This document shows positions 37,501 to 51,114 of a stretch of 64,000 bases of DNA, piece by piece (within the stretch, counting starts at the first letter, position 1; every line of letters begins with the position of its first letter). The stretch is from Aptenodytes patagonicus (Eukaryota; Chordata; Aves; Sphenisciformes; Spheniscidae), in the NCBI RefSeq assembly GCF_965638725.1, contig NC_134962.1:2859501-2923500 (forward strand). The letters are read 5' to 3'. A program made the position numbers and the translations under genes. The notes under the pieces are model-generated. The model saw only the letters and a list, made by a program, of their open reading frames with translations. It searched no databases and was not told the origin of the DNA.

Positions 37501-40500
37501 CACTTATGAGGACTGCCTCGCCTTTTTTACATGCCCACTAGTGACTATCTGTATTTACTCAGGTCAGCATGTGTGCTTTCTTCCAGCTGCTGTTGGAAAT
37601 GCCATTAGCCACATGGCTCTGGTCACTAACAATTGTAAAGGGAAGATGAAAATCTGCTTCAAACTAGTTTCCTAGAAACAACACAGTAACTAGAACCGCT
37701 AATCAAAATGTTACTTTAGACCACACTTTGCATATGAATGCATGCAAAACTTGGTTTTAACCGACTACCGGAATATTCTGAACGAATACCAAATAAAAGT
37801 TGCAAGAACATGTCACTTCTATTGATAAGTTGTCCCCATTCATCTTAAACATATACTTTGCCCCAAATTCTACTGCCCCCAACGAGGCAGCAGATGAACT
37901 ATAGTGGCTCAAAGTTGCTTAGCTGAATTAAAATAATGCTGGCAGGCGGACAGGTAAAACACTATGAACTTAACACTCAAAGATACTACTAATAGGGTTT
38001 TTTTTTTAAATAACTGATTTTTATATCCATTTAGGGTGCATTTTCATCTTGTCCCATCTTCCATTATTGAAAGCATGAAATGTATAAAATAGTATCTAAC
38101 AGGGAAGAATGTAACAGGCTCTTGCGGACGTGAAAAAGATCAGCGGAGAGAAATTACGCTCATGAATCTTTCTTTGCTAACATACTAGCTTTAAATTATT
38201 TGATGTTTCCCCTTTGCTACTGTGCTAGTATATGAAAAAACAGAAGGACGCACTGACAAACTGGGCAGTTGTGGCAGGAGGAAACAATCACTCCCTAAGT
38301 CAGCATAACCATATTCTGCAAGTAATTTACTAGTTCCAAAGTTACCTTTTCCTGTGCAGGTTTGAGAACATTTTCATTTAATGTCTGACCTAACTCTGCT
38401 GCCTATTTAAAAGCAAAACAAAAACAAAGTCAGTTATATTTTCCTTTAAAAAAAACCCAAAAAAACACAGCCAACATCTTCTGCAGGCTAATTTCACAGC
38501 AGTATCTCCAAAGACACATGAAGCCTTAAACTTTGACTCATACAAGCAGAATGAGCTGAAAAGCACACACAGTACAGTGCTGCAGAAAACATTAAAAGAA
38601 AATAAATTAAAAACAGATGCACATGGCAATAGGTTGCTGGAGATGCCCAGAGCCCAAGCAAAGTCTGACCTTGCACTGAAAGCAGAAGGAATAGGCTAGA
38701 AGATGGGCCCCTTTCTAATGCCTGCAGCTGGATATTTGGAAGAACTGACCTCATCCACCTTTATTTTTCCTTACTAATGGAATTACTTGTAGAATTAGAT
38801 CTTTTTGGCCAATTTTTCACCAATTCTTCTGTCCTGAAGTGCTGCAATTGTCATCTATTAATAACAGCCCAATTGTTTCTAAGCAATACACAAGAGGCAA
38901 AGCTGTGACAGAAGATTTTTGTAATCTTTTTTACAGCTCCAGGTTTGCAGGGGGAGAAAACAACGAACTTCAGAAATCTACTGCAATCCAGAACAAGTAC
39001 TAGGATATTGTACTTCAGAGGCATCTTACAAAAATGTAAGCCCACAGTATAAGCCACAAAATTACTTTCATAAGACAATATTGACACGGACAAGAAGGTT
39101 TGCACATGTTTCATTTGAAATCATTCCTTTCCCTACTACCATAATAAGCCTTTGATTGATTTAAACTATTCTTCAGAATTGCCATATTATACTGATTACC
39201 TTCTGAATCAGCCCAATTAATCCAAAAGGGCCAATTTCCTTGTGAGACAAACATTATTCCTAAACATTAGCAGAGTCTAATGAAGTTTCATTTCCTAAGG
39301 GTTTATATCTTATCGCTAACATTAGTTGGGGTGTGAGCCTTCATTCATTCTTCCTGGGGACGGAGCACCTTGAGCATCTTTCCTCCACAAATTCCCAGGT
39401 GTCTTAAGAAGCCTTTCCCTTAGCCACAGCACTACTAGGATCTCCCCTCTACCCAACCACCATTATCTCCAATACTTCTACTCCTTACCAGTTCAAAGGT
39501 TATTTGAGAAGACAAAGGCAAAAGGTAACCCCATTTCCACCTAGTAAGAAACGTGAATGCAAATCACAGAAGGCTTGTTTCCATTGGAAGTGGGGCTAGA
39601 AAGTGTTTAAGAAAAATGAGAAAGGGGATTTTTCATCTTTGAAAAATCCTTCAGAGTCTATTAAACCTGGCAAACTGTTTATGTTCTAGAAAAGACTGTA
39701 ATACACTAACAGTTCAGGTATCCTAAGTGAAGTCATTACTAGAATCAGGAAGAATTCTTATATTATCCCATTTACTCAACCACATAATTTTGTAAATATG
39801 GAAAGGGAAGATTTAGGTACAATTGTGTTTCTGTCTGAATCACTTCTTCATCTTTACTATCGCTGAATTTAGGATAGCATCCTAGCCACCATTACAAACG
39901 CTACATAATGGGGCATTTATTAAAGAGTCTGCCTTCAAACAACACCCCAGGGTAGTTCTTGGTATACTGCATTCCTGGATCAGACATGCAAACGGAAATC
40001 CTGAAGTCATCTGTGTTTATGAAGAGCATGGACAAAAGTACAGCATGTTTTCTGAGAGTGCAGAGTTTGGATATCTCTATCCAATTTAACCTATTTTAAA
40101 TAGGTTTGAAGAAACATTACCATATGAAACACACAACATTATTCTAAACAGATTTGACTTAAGGCAAAAGAAGAAAAGACAGCTCAAGAGCAAATGCACG
40201 TATTCAGCACGAACAGCGACAAGGAGTCCATGCACAAGAATATATGTGAGGGCGTTACCGGCTCTGGCTGCTGCTTGTAGCCCCAAAACTTTACCCAGAC
40301 AGCAAAAGAGAAAGAGCAAGGAAGGTAGAAGCAGCTTTTAGCAAAAAATTGGCAGCATTTTTTCAGGCAAGTTAAGTAGCAAGAACCTTTTCCAACTTTA
40401 ACATCTACTGACAAGACAAACAGTGAATATGTTTGGTCACTGGACACCAAATATACTTTTAAACAATATATTACATCAAAAAGATGTTAAATCTGTTCTA

Positions 40501-43500
40501 CAGAGCAAAAGATCAGATGTTTCAGGAACAAAATTTAAGCTTCAGTAACACAGCTTAGACTCTAGAGCACCATGTTGCTGTGGTCCTTGTCAGTAGATGT
40601 GATGAGCTTTTACACTTAATATTATATTTACATTTGCTGATAATACTAAAGAAAGAACAGTTTTCTAAAAGGGAAACTGCCGGAAGGAGTGAAAGAGGAA
40701 GACTTGTCGAAGACTTAAGTTTTTCTTACGTAAGCTAAGCAGGAAATACTTTAAAGCTTCTAAGTATCAAGTTTGAGTGCTTTAACAAGATATTTTTGTT
40801 GCAAAACATGCACAAGTTTGGCTTGCTATTTGGAGTATTAATATCCTACTGCTTACATCCATTTGAACACCAACACCTGCAGTTTCTCATTTGTTTTGAG
40901 CAACAGCATCCTATGCGTATCAGAAAGCATGCCAGGCTAATGCTATACATACAAGAGTTATAGTTCAAAGTAAACTCCCTATATCATCCATTAATGGATG
41001 TAAGCCCTCTCTCACGCAGAACTTTGGCACATTAAGAATCCTATTCTTTTACATATTTTTACATTTGAATTTAAAACTTCTCCATACAAACAGATCTTGC
41101 TTATGTCAGAGCTCTGTGTAATTCAGGTCTGACTGTCTCTGTTTTAGCCCTAGTTTGAAAGAGGAAATGCTTTTGTAATTGCTACTTTTTTAAATTCATG
41201 CAAGCAAGTTAATTTAATAACAATATTAAGCAGTTCACATTTGTAATATCTTATTAGGCTCTAGCAATGGAAAGATGACTTGCATTATATTATATCACCA
41301 AGAAAACTACTTCAAGATAGACCACGTTTAAGGTTCACAAAAATAAAATAAGGCTATTTTAAGTCTGCAAGCATGAATTAAAGCATTTCATTCTACTGCC
41401 TCTCCAATACACCCAACAGTTATACACAGCAGAGTATCACTGTTTCTTTCTTGCCTAATTTGATCACCGCAGTTGATTGCAATCCCCACAGAAATAAAAG
41501 CTAGAACCTAAAAATTACTGTGCGCTATAAAGGATAAACACACTGGTCTGCTGGTGATCAAGTCTAAATCAACTGATGCAGACAAATACATAACATTTAA
41601 AGCAAATTACAGTCAATAAGACAGAACTAAATCTATAATCACCTTTTGACTTGCTTGAGATCCAAATCTGGTAGCCTGTGAAAAGAAGCAAATACATTCA
41701 AGTTTAAAAGTCAAAGGCTTTATTCTGAGTAAACACACATATTTAGAAATGTTGCATGATCCTCTCTAAGATGAATGGACCATTGCCAGAATTTCACAGT
41801 GAACAGAGAATATCCGTATCACCTCCTCTGGTATCCCAGATTGCTCTGGCAAAGCATCGGTCTTTCTCAACTTAAAACAGGGGGGAAAAAAAAGGGTCTT
41901 CAATATAGACTAGACCTTGGTGGGCCAATGTGGATGAGTATCAATATTTCTGTCTCTCGTAATGTCACCCAAAGTATTTTTCTTAAGAGGTAACTGTTAT
42001 GCTCATAAAAGTCTGGAAGAATACTAAGCAAAACTGAAAAAAGTTGTAATGCACTATTTTCACAAAAAAACATTTAATCTCTTTCCACCATCATCTACTT
42101 AAAATGTAACAGATTTTTTTAATTCCTCTGGTTTCAGTCTACAGTTAGTTGAATGACTGCCACCTCAGCGTGCAAATTTGCAGAACATGCAGAGCGTGAA
42201 GACAATGCCTCCATCTTTCCCAAAGCATCCCTCTGGGCACAACCTCTGCCCAACAAGCTTTCTACTTAAACTGACAAAAATGCTGTAGTTAGAGAGAAGT
42301 CAAAGGAAGGGGAAAAAAAAACACCAAAACCATCAGCAATTTGTAACTTGGTATTGAATTCCTGCTGAAGAATGCAATTTGGCCTTACTTGGCATAGACC
42401 AAAATTTCTGCTTTATAAATAAAAATTTGTGTTTATCAAAGGAGTATAAAAATGGCAGTTGAGTTCTTTCTTGATGCTTATATCCAGTGGACAAATTTAC
42501 AAAAATGTCCACCCAGAAACATGAGAAATAGTTACAGCAGAGATCTGCATTCAATATGCATCTATTTTATATACCATAGGCAAAGATGCACAAAGAGCAG
42601 AGTTTAGTTTGTCTTGGTAATACTTTTAAAGATACATCCCTGTTAGAAGACTAACCAAATCTCTGAGTTTACAAGAATTACACTGAAATACATTTTGTTT
42701 ACTTACACCCTCTTTAGCAGCTGAGGCGATCTTGCTTGCTCCAGTCGTAAAACTGCTCCATCCCTTTAGAGAAAGTGAGAATGTCGTAAGCTAGGTATGA
42801 ATAATAATAGCAAATAACCAAGTGTTCACTATTACATGTTAAATTAAGTCAAAATGTTCTCCAGTATAGCTTGTCCTGTAGTCAATAAGAATTACTTGCT
42901 AGTAAGAGCAAAAATTATAGTCTCTCACTTAACCGTAATATAGCGATGAACTTCCATTATTTGTGTCAAAACAGCTGCAATTTGAACAAATCTGAGTGCT
43001 CCCGATGTTATTCTACTAAAAACAGCTACATGAAAAAAATTCCTCCCCCCCTCAAGGAAAGTAAGAGAACAAAAAAAGACATTAAAACCTTAGTAAAGAG
43101 AGGCTGGCTCTTCAACAAGCAAGCACCAGATGGAAAAAAAACAAGGAGCAGCTAAAATGTATGCCTGGAAAAAGCTGAAGAGAAATTAAGAATCGGTGCT
43201 CAAAAACATGAGGCAGCAACTCATAAAATGCCCATTCAGCAATTTTCCATTTCATAATAAAGCTTCAAACTGCTTGTTTCCTGCAAATTTTATCTTTAGA
43301 AACGAAAGAAACAAAGCTTTATTTTGACTCATTGGTTCTTGGAAGATCTGAAAACCATTGGCCATTTCTTAAAAAACTTTTCTGTAACGAATCAGAAAAG
43401 GTTTCCTCTAACTACTGATTGTCAGATACTGATTAAGAAACCAGCTAAAATAAAGTGGAGCAGGAGAGTGATTCTAATGATTTTTTTTTTTTTTAACAAA

Positions 43501-46500
43501 ATCATTAAAAATGACTTCTCAACTGTTTAGATTTCCATTCTCGTTAGTAACTCATTCATCCAGAATCTGCCCAGTAAAACAAGTGGAAAAAACCCCACCA
43601 TACTTGAATGGGTAAAAAACAGAAATAAACTTTAACATGTCTGTGGTTCTCCTTGTATATAATAACGAATGAAGAAACAGATGTAAGGGGGTTTTTTTTC
43701 TTTGCAGATCATCACCACCTAATTTTAAGCTGCGTTACAGAATCTTTGAGACATGGTGCTACAAATGCAAGGTTAATATCCATGTCTACTACTGCCTTTT
43801 ATCAATTTGATTTCCATCAAAGTGTGAATGTTTTGTTTGAAGCGTGGATGTTTTGGTAACGTATTACCTTTTGGGTAGATTTCCATACAAAGGCCGTAAA
43901 TAGTAGAATCTTTTTCTCATTACCCCTTCTATTTAATTTGACTACGCCACATATTTAGGTTGAGGGAACATCTTTCAAAAAAAGCAGCAAAAAATATTTT
44001 TTGCCTATCCTTTTGAAGTCTCTTCATTAATTGTCTTTCTTGTCCTATGCTGACACACTAAAACATGTCACTATTTGCACAAAAGGCTGTGTCTCGTAAT
44101 TTTTATGTTAAGCAAAGTCTCAAGGGACTCAAGACAAACCTAAACTGCAATCTGTTCTTTACAGAATGAGTTGGATAGTGTAGTCTGTGTGAATTCTACA
44201 GAAAGTGCTCCTTCTGATATGTAACAGCAGAAAATAAAGTATATACATAAATACGGCATGTGTGGGGAAAAACGATCATACACAGTGGAAAGAAAGTTGG
44301 TTTCCTCTCTAAGATGAATATGCATGCAAACATTGTCTCACTATAATAAATGACATAATTGCACTGTAGTGTGTATCTGTGGTCACAAGAGGGCATTTTA
44401 ATCGTAAGTTTCAATGAGATCATGTATTCAAATAATGGTTGACAGTAACTTGGACAATACAGTATCATCTCTCCTTTGCTGTCTTAGCACATCTGCAATA
44501 CTTTATAGATGCGGTTTCCACTTTGAACTCTCTGGCCTACAATCTTATAACATACCTAGCAAATATTCAGCAGACTTATACTAAGCACCCTGTGGAATCA
44601 CCCGGAATACCGTTCAAAGGCTCAGGCATTACCTTTTCCTATTATGTTCTAGTGAAATTATTATAATTTTTAAAACAAACAACGGAACCTGGTGTGGATA
44701 TTTAGACCGATGATATGATGAGGCTCTACAGAAGACTACTGGCTACTAACCCTGGTAAAAAACCTTACTGTATTTCAGAGTGACTCTGAATCCCAAATAT
44801 TGTTCAGCACTGTTACTTTGCAGCCTATCAAAGCACCAATATGTTCCTGACTGCTTCCGACTTGATTCCCATTTTCCTTCAACAATGCATCTCTCACTAT
44901 CTCTACTCTAATCACGACAACTGTTCAGCCATATGCTGTTCTCTCTTCACACTCTGTCACAAGTATTTCAAATGTTTTCATTGCTGCTCAGGGCTTCTGG
45001 CACCCATGTACACACACATTTCAGTTGTATTAACCATATTAGGTATGTTCAGTGGAAAACATTTAGAGCGTTACCAGCCTAACTGCTATGCCCAACAGGT
45101 AATTACTTTTTGTTTTTTTCTCCAGGCCCTGTTGAGTATTAGTTCTTAATCCATTGCTATATCCTCACTTCCTTATTTCCATGAGCTGATACCAGACATA
45201 ATTCCTAAGTTTTGCTCAAGTTTCTCCCTTCATTTTGCCTTTTAAAGTCCACCAGTATCTTCTTCACTCTTTGAGAATACAACCAATACTCTACATCTCT
45301 CTATCTTCTTGCAGTCTTTAGTTCCTCTTCTCTGTTGATATTCTCCCATAACAGGAGATAAAATAGAAGAAAATAGTAATTCAGGTCACAGAAAGCTTCA
45401 AGCATTTCCTTACCGAGTACAATGAAGACATAGCATTATTCAGGAAGTCATCCTCTTTTTTCGGAGGGTTTACTGTGTTTCCAAACCCCACGTAGCGATT
45501 CTCTTGGCCACTACCAAAAGAAAATTAAAACATAGTATCTGTATTAGCCTGCATTCATTAAAACCATTAAACAAAAACTGAAAAGCGTGAAAGAAGGACA
45601 ATTGTTTAACAGACTTTCAAATACACCTGGGAAAAAGAGTCCTAAAGCACCTAGCACCCAAAATACAAAACCACTCAATTCATAAAGACATAACATCAAC
45701 AAGGATCCATTGGGGAATCCTTGCAAATTAAAGTGTCCCCTATGCAAGCTAATGCGGTCTTAATGGTTCTCCAGGTTTAACAGATCACTGGTATCAGAAG
45801 TCTGCGTAAATCCTAATAAAGTGATGCATGACAATGGGAAAAGGAAAGAAAGAACAGTGTTAGCTTTATAAATACCCCTGTTTAACTCAAATCGCTGCAA
45901 GATACTACATACACTAAAAATTCCCTAGTTTGGAGCCCACCACAGTAACATTTTGAGTTACAAGCTCTTTCTTCAATGCTATTCAAACATTTTTGTTATA
46001 CAAATGCATTGAGAGGCACTTTCCTTCCTCTTACCCTTTATCATATATTATCAACATATTTTTAATAGTGAACAAGATGTAACTGTTAACTAGTGAATCA
46101 GCATCACAGTTGTGTAGCTGTAGTATAACATCTGAGTCTTTGTTATGCTAGAGGGCCAGGCACTCAAAAAGTTAATAAATATTGCATTACCCTTGGTAGG
46201 AGCTGACATCATCATTTAACCAGTCTTCAAAAGCCTTGTCAGAAGAGGCAGTTGCAGTCTGAGATTGTCCAGCAGAACTACTGAAATGAAAGATTTAAGA
46301 ATCAAACTGCGTAAAGCAAAAACCACTAGCTCAGCAGCGCAGCTTGACATATATCATAATAATACAGGTGCAAAATTGATTATTTCTTTCGTCTATCAAG
46401 TAGGGAACTCTAATGCAACCACTAAAAGCCACTGGAGTGTTGAATGAATAAAGCAACAGTAGACCCACAGACAATGCTACTCCGACTACAGCTAGCTCCT

Positions 46501-49500
46501 GAACTTGCTGGATGACGGCCAGGCATGAAGCACTTGTTTGCTTGATTTACAACTGCTTTTTCAGTTAACTTGATTCTTCAGTGCAAAGAATAACAAACAC
46601 TACATGCAAAAGCAGAAAAACAAAACTGCTGCTGTCCAGCTTCAATGCTCCCGTTAGTAATTAGCACCATAAGGAAAAAGTCTGTTTCTTCTCCCTGGCA
46701 TTCAATCATGAACTGGAAGAGCACTGCAGTTAAGGCAAGGCTGTGACACACTACGTGTGACTGACACAATGACTAGTCTCAGGTGCATTACAAGTCAAGA
46801 TAAAAACAGCATGGCTTGTCCTCTGCTCTCACTCGTCTCTGCCACAGTTTAAGGTTCAGGTGGAAGAGGTGGGAATTATTACAGGAATTAAAGCCCTGCT
46901 ACCTCATATTCCTTAACTTCAGCAAAAGAAATGCTTGTTCAGACAACACCATCGACAGCATAAAACCAGCAGACAGTCAAACATCAGGTTTTGACCCTGC
47001 TGTAGCTATATCAACATTAGGTAACAAGAATACATACCGATGAGTGGAAGAAAGAGACATTTTAGGCTGAGGTGGGGTCCAGTTCCTGGCAGGAGAAGTT
47101 TCAATGGACCACTCCTTGCCTTCAGCTACTGTAGCTACCTAGAAGAGGTAGGAAAATAATCAAGAATGCTAGGTCAAAGTTTTCATACAAGTGATACACT
47201 GGTCCTATAAAGGACAAGTCATTTTTCCAATTTGCTGCCAGCTGCATAGATCAATTAATTTGTTTTCACAAGAAAACAATTTTTTTTCTGAATCTCAGGC
47301 TAGTAATGTTGAACTGAACACTGATTTTATTTCAGGCAACCGATTTTAGGCAACTTCTTCAAACAGGCAAATTAGGTTTGAAGAGGAAAGACTAGATTAA
47401 TCAAGAGATGTAAGCACTAATCACAGAATAGTGGAGGAATAGAAAGAGATGGATTTATACTCTAGCATAGGGCGACTAAAGCACATACATAGAATTTCAG
47501 TGTTCTCTCTGCCTCCTTCAAACAAAGGACCTGAACTTCATCTCTTCACCCCATACCGCTCCTCCAATCCAAGTCATAACTTCAGCAAGTTCATATAAAA
47601 TTTCCAAAGGCCTTGCCACAGAAACTCTATAGTTCCCCATTTCACACACTAAGAGGCCTACAGCACAGAACTTACGAATTCTTTGCTTTCATCAAGATAC
47701 TCCTCTTTAGCCAACCATCTGCTATTCCTAGCAACTTCTAAAGATGCAAAGAGACAACACACACAACAAACTTCAATTCTGCATGGATGTCCCAGTGAGC
47801 ACAGAATGTACCTTCTTACCACTTCCGTGGCAGGGTCAGCATAAAAAAATACAGTATCTTTGTAAGTCTCCAAATTCAGAAGTTCAAGTTGTTTGTCATT
47901 TCATTTTGGAAATTCCAAACCTCCACGAAATGATAATGCCATTACAAATACTAATTTATTTGTTTATAGGCCTGCCAGTGTTTGGCAAATTAATTTACCA
48001 TTTTGTTACTACATACACAAAAGATTTATCAACAATCACTTCGGATAAAACTGTACTGCTGAAGTAGTAAACTGTCTACTGTGGATTGGGACAGTTCCAC
48101 TGACTAACTAGTTGCAACAAATTGCAGTAGTGAAAATCTGAGCCACCTCAGCTAAATGCAGAAAAGAAAGTTTCTAAAGAAAATTCTTACCAGAGTTGGG
48201 AAGAAGCACTCTAAGACACATCCCTTTCAAGAACCATTGCAGAGGTTCAAAAGGTTGCTACTTTCCCTCCCCCCCATCCCCTTCAAAAGCAAGTGCTTAC
48301 GAAGTACTTTGATATTTTCAGATAGTAGGGGATGAGGACACATACACAATTGAACTTACCTGATCTCTAAAAAGAGCTGCAGCTTTGCTGTTGTACTTCT
48401 CTTGCATTGACCAGCAGGGATCATAGTCATCTTGAGACTCCAAGAACTCTCGAAATTTGCTATTACCTCCAGCCTTCATTTTCTCCAGCTCAATATCCTT
48501 CCACTTGTCCATGGTTACAGAACGTACAAAACTGAAAAGCGGTTTTTAAAAAAAATTAAAATCACAGTTTGTTATAATTTCCTGTATATCAGCAGGGACC
48601 AAAAAAAAAAAGCTTATTACAACCTATCTCAAAAGTTGGGAGTATAAACATGTTAGAGAACACTCTCCAAGTATAGAAAGATAGGTCATCATAAGGTGGT
48701 GGTCAGATCCTCACTGAAATAAGCTAAAATCACGCCATTTATCAGCACTTAAAGGAGACAGTCAACAGAAGGCAAGTGACAGAAAAAGCAGCTTTCTTCA
48801 AGTCCAGAAATTAATCTAACCCACTATATAAAAGAAACTTTTCCCACACTTCTTCACTCCGCAATTTTCTTTTCCTGTCTATTTTCACCGTTACGCTTAA
48901 GTGACCTGCGAGGACACCTCCTGTCCCACTCCATGCTTCTGCTCATAACGACCATCAAGTACTGACAGCTCAACTGTTTAAAATAGCCTACCCTATAACC
49001 TGACCCCATCCCAGGGCATTTATGACTGCACTTAGCATCTCAGCTCTGCTTTGAGCCATAAATTCTTGCTACTGCTCATTAAACTATATTGAAAAAAACC
49101 AACACACCAACAAAACAAACAAACCCAAAACCCACAAAAAACCCAAACAGTGCCCTGTTGTTAAATACAAGGTCACCGGGGGGGAAAAAGTGACACATCA
49201 TCCTCAGGAAGGCTCTTTAAAACTTGTATCTTGACCGATTTCTTTCTTTTTGTCCCTAAAGAAATACCCTTCATCATATCCTCATCTCAGTAATTTCATT
49301 TTTTCTTTCATGTAACATAAGTAATAGTTCCAAACTCTCATTTCCTATGCAATTTCTACTCGCTAATGAGCTTCAAATCACCCCTTGAAAAGCAAAGCAC
49401 GTACTTCTGAATGGCCTCCTTGCTTTGGTGATTTCCCTCCTGGACTCCCTTTCTCATTTGAGTAACTATCCCATGCTCTGGCCCTATTATACATATACAC

Positions 49501-51110
49501 ACTGTGAGTCTCCGGAACACATAGCAATTTTTATTCCACAGATTCTCATCTCAGCTGAGCATGTTTCTTGGAAAAAACGAAAACTATCATTAAAAAAAAA
49601 AAAAAATCTCCTGAACAGAATAAAACTGTTTTATACACTACAGAAACATTCTGTAAGCATACTGTGACTTTTTTTGTTATTTCAGTTGTAATTGATAAAG
49701 ATTATACGAGATTAAAAGAATAGAGTACAAGGACTAGTGCAGTATTACCAAACACCACCACACAACCTCACGACGTAGCTAGAGACATTACTTTCTAGAG
49801 CTGGGCATAACATAGCTGCACTGGTGCAGCACACGCCCCAACTAATTACAGACAAGGCACAGAGAGTAAAGCTCACTTTGAAGAGAAGCATGAAGCAAAA
49901 CTGCCAGTGAAATGTTGATTTGAGACATTCTATACCCTTCCGAAACAATACATTCTGTTCACAGCCATAATGCACCCTGAGATAACCCAACTTAGTCCAT
50001 CGTCTGCTTGAAAGGCTGACCTGAGGTGAACTCCCAAGCCTCGGTGTTTTCCTGAGCACTCAAGACAGATCCAAATTCCATAGGTCACACTCACCCACTG
50101 GGGGTTAAATGCACCACATTCAAAACAGACCTGTGAGAGAAAAACAATTATCTCTAACACTCAATCATCACTTGTCCATGTGAAGTTTTCACAGTACAGC
50201 TTAAAAAGTCAAATCATGACAACGTTACACGCAGAAAATAATTTCAGAAGGGAGAGTTCTTAGCGTTTGGAAACATCTTCCCTGACAGCATAAGCTTCCT
50301 TCAAATATTTATTTATGCCGCATGGAAATACCCATTAATGTGCCTGACTTGGATTCTAAAAATTACTGTACCGACTACCAAAAACCAGTGAGGTAATACA
50401 GATGAGAGAGTTGAAATTAACGAGCAAATAATTCAACCTGTTTTCATCTCCAGATTGTTTTGAAGGAGGAGAAAGTAACCAAACTGAATTCTTGAAGTTT
50501 CCTTGGCAAAATAAAGATGCAACATTTAAAGTCAGGAACATTTATTCAGTCATACTACAGCTTGGCAGTAAATGATAGCAGATCTGAACAGAGGTTTTTC
50601 TTAAAAATAGCTTTATTGCTCATACAGTGCAACAACTTAAGTTCTTATGATTGGAATCACCACTCGAGGTTTAATGCATTGATATAAATAAAGCTGAACC
50701 TGTCCATGGGCTGTCACATTTAAGGTAGCATAAAATCAAGCTACTTGAAATAGACCATTTTAATTAAGCTGTCCCCAAGACATCACTTGTTCAACAGACT
50801 CCAGGGGTTACAGCATTACTAGATCTTCTGAAAGACTTGTGCCAAATATGCAGCAATGTATTATAATACATATATGAATAAAAGTTACTGGTACTAACAC
50901 AAATATGAGATATCCAAATGCGTATGTTACCACTAGTTAGCCGTACTAATGCTATAAAGATGATAGCTGTAGTAGACCGCAACATACATCTGGAGTAGGT
51001 AAAAAGAAAATTCAATGCTACAAAACTAAAGAAGATTATAATTTTCTCACATTGTTCTCATCTTGTGCTCTGACTTCCTTGAGAACTTTCCTTGTTCTTG
51101 GACTTGCCAT
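34172..51110 (-). CDS. ARFGAP1: ADP-ribosylation factor GTPase-activating protein 1, 421 aa, 12 coding exons
   Basis: Coding exons, 5' to 3': 51110-51051, 50130-50021, 48531-48360, 47138-47038, 46280-46191, 45510-45414, 42763-42707, 41675-41643, 38402-38346, 36328-36269, 35057-34981, 34523-34172. They sum to 1266 bp in one frame, giving 421 residues; human has 406. The ArfGAP domain has zinc ligands C22, C25, C42 and C45 and the arginine finger R50 in [15 protein letters not shown]1 spans about 200-224 ([19 protein letters not shown]) and the ALPS2 region about 270-300 ([20 protein letters not shown]). The tail is rich in Trp and Ser and ends DDGWDNQNW. The enzyme stimulates GTP hydrolysis by Arf1 on highly curved Golgi/COPI membranes. 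The ATG has A at -3 and G at +4 and lies 4 bp after a tttgtag acceptor, so exon 1 is non-coding and upstream. Identification is firm. Confidence 0.97.
34981..35057 (-). CDS. ARFGAP1: ARFGAP1 exon, end of ALPS2 region
   Basis: 77 bp. Acceptor cctctag|GTT and donor CTGAAAG|gtattt. It encodes [19 protein letters not shown] followed by PDDNSE. Confidence 0.94.
36269..36328 (-). CDS. ARFGAP1: ARFGAP1 exon, start of ALPS2 region
   Basis: 60 bp, phase 0/0. Acceptor gattcacatag|GTG and donor AGCAAG|gtatga. It encodes [20 protein letters not shown], corresponding to the mammalian segment ending GVSQLASK. Confidence 0.94.
38346..38402 (-). CDS. ARFGAP1: ARFGAP1 exon, central helix
   Basis: 57 bp, phase 0/0. 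Acceptor gcttttaaatag|GCA and donor GAAAAG|gtaact. It encodes [19 protein letters not shown], matching [19 protein letters not shown] of mammals. Confidence 0.94.
41643..41675 (-). CDS. ARFGAP1: ARFGAP1 33-bp micro-exon
   Basis: 33 bp, phase 0/0. Acceptor cttttcacag|GCT and donor CAAAAG|gtgatt. It encodes [11 protein letters not shown], which corresponds to [11 protein letters not shown] in mammals. It is too short to be found as an open frame, but it is required for continuity with the known protein. Confidence 0.92.
42707..42763 (-). CDS. ARFGAP1: ARFGAP1 exon, end of ALPS1
   Basis: 57 bp, phase 0/0. Acceptor ctctaaag|GGA and donor GAGGGT|gtaagt. It encodes [19 protein letters not shown]. 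Mammalian ARFGAP1 has RF where this reads KI, a swap at the end of the ALPS1 helix. Confidence 0.94.
45414..45510 (-). CDS. ARFGAP1: ARFGAP1 exon, start of ALPS1
   Basis: 97 bp. Acceptor cttttggtag|T and donor GTACTCG|gtaagg. It encodes [25 protein letters not shown]. The last 11 residues begin the amphipathic lipid-packing-sensor helix. Confidence 0.95.
46191..46280 (-). CDS. ARFGAP1: ARFGAP1 exon, linker
   Basis: 90 bp. Acceptor ctttcatttcag|T and donor TACCAAGG|gtaatg. It encodes [19 protein letters not shown], the conserved acidic/aromatic segment ahead of the ALPS1 motif. Confidence 0.95.
47038..47138 (-). CDS. ARFGAP1: ARFGAP1 exon after GAP domain
   Basis: 101 bp. Acceptor cctcttctag|GTA and donor CTCATCG|gtatgt. 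It encodes [20 protein letters not shown] followed by [13 protein letters not shown], matching the linker after the mammalian GAP domain. Confidence 0.95.
48360..48531 (-). CDS. ARFGAP1: ARFGAP1 exon, rest of ArfGAP domain
   Basis: 172 bp. Acceptor ccgcttttcag|T and donor AGATCAG|gtaagt. It encodes [37 protein letters not shown] and [13 protein letters not shown], the alpha-helical part of the GAP domain. Confidence 0.97.
50021..50130 (-). CDS. ARFGAP1: ARFGAP1 exon, ArfGAP zinc finger
   Basis: 110 bp. Acceptor ttctctcacag|GTC and donor CACCTCAG|gtcagc. It carries the C-x2-C-x16-C-x2-C zinc finger (CFECGAF ... WICLECSG) and the catalytic arginine in KHRGLGVHL. Confidence 0.97.
51051..51110 (-). 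CDS. ARFGAP1: ARFGAP1 first coding exon
   Basis: Encodes residues 1-20, [20 protein letters not shown], identical to what I recall for mammalian ARFGAP1. The transcribed exon begins at 51114 after the acceptor ccctttgtag. The donor is AACAAT|gtgaga, phase 0. Confidence 0.96.
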
Positions 51111-51114
51111 GATT

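Larger units (their letters stand above)
34524..50020 (-). other. ARFGAP1 introns between coding exons
   Basis: The largest are 38403-41642 (3.2 kb), 42764-45413 (2.7 kb) and 36329-38345 (2.0 kb). All are AT-rich compared with the DEPTOR-like locus. I see only homopolymer and A/C-rich low-complexity tracts (for example about 49093-49149), and no second gene or recognisable small RNA. Confidence 0.6.
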
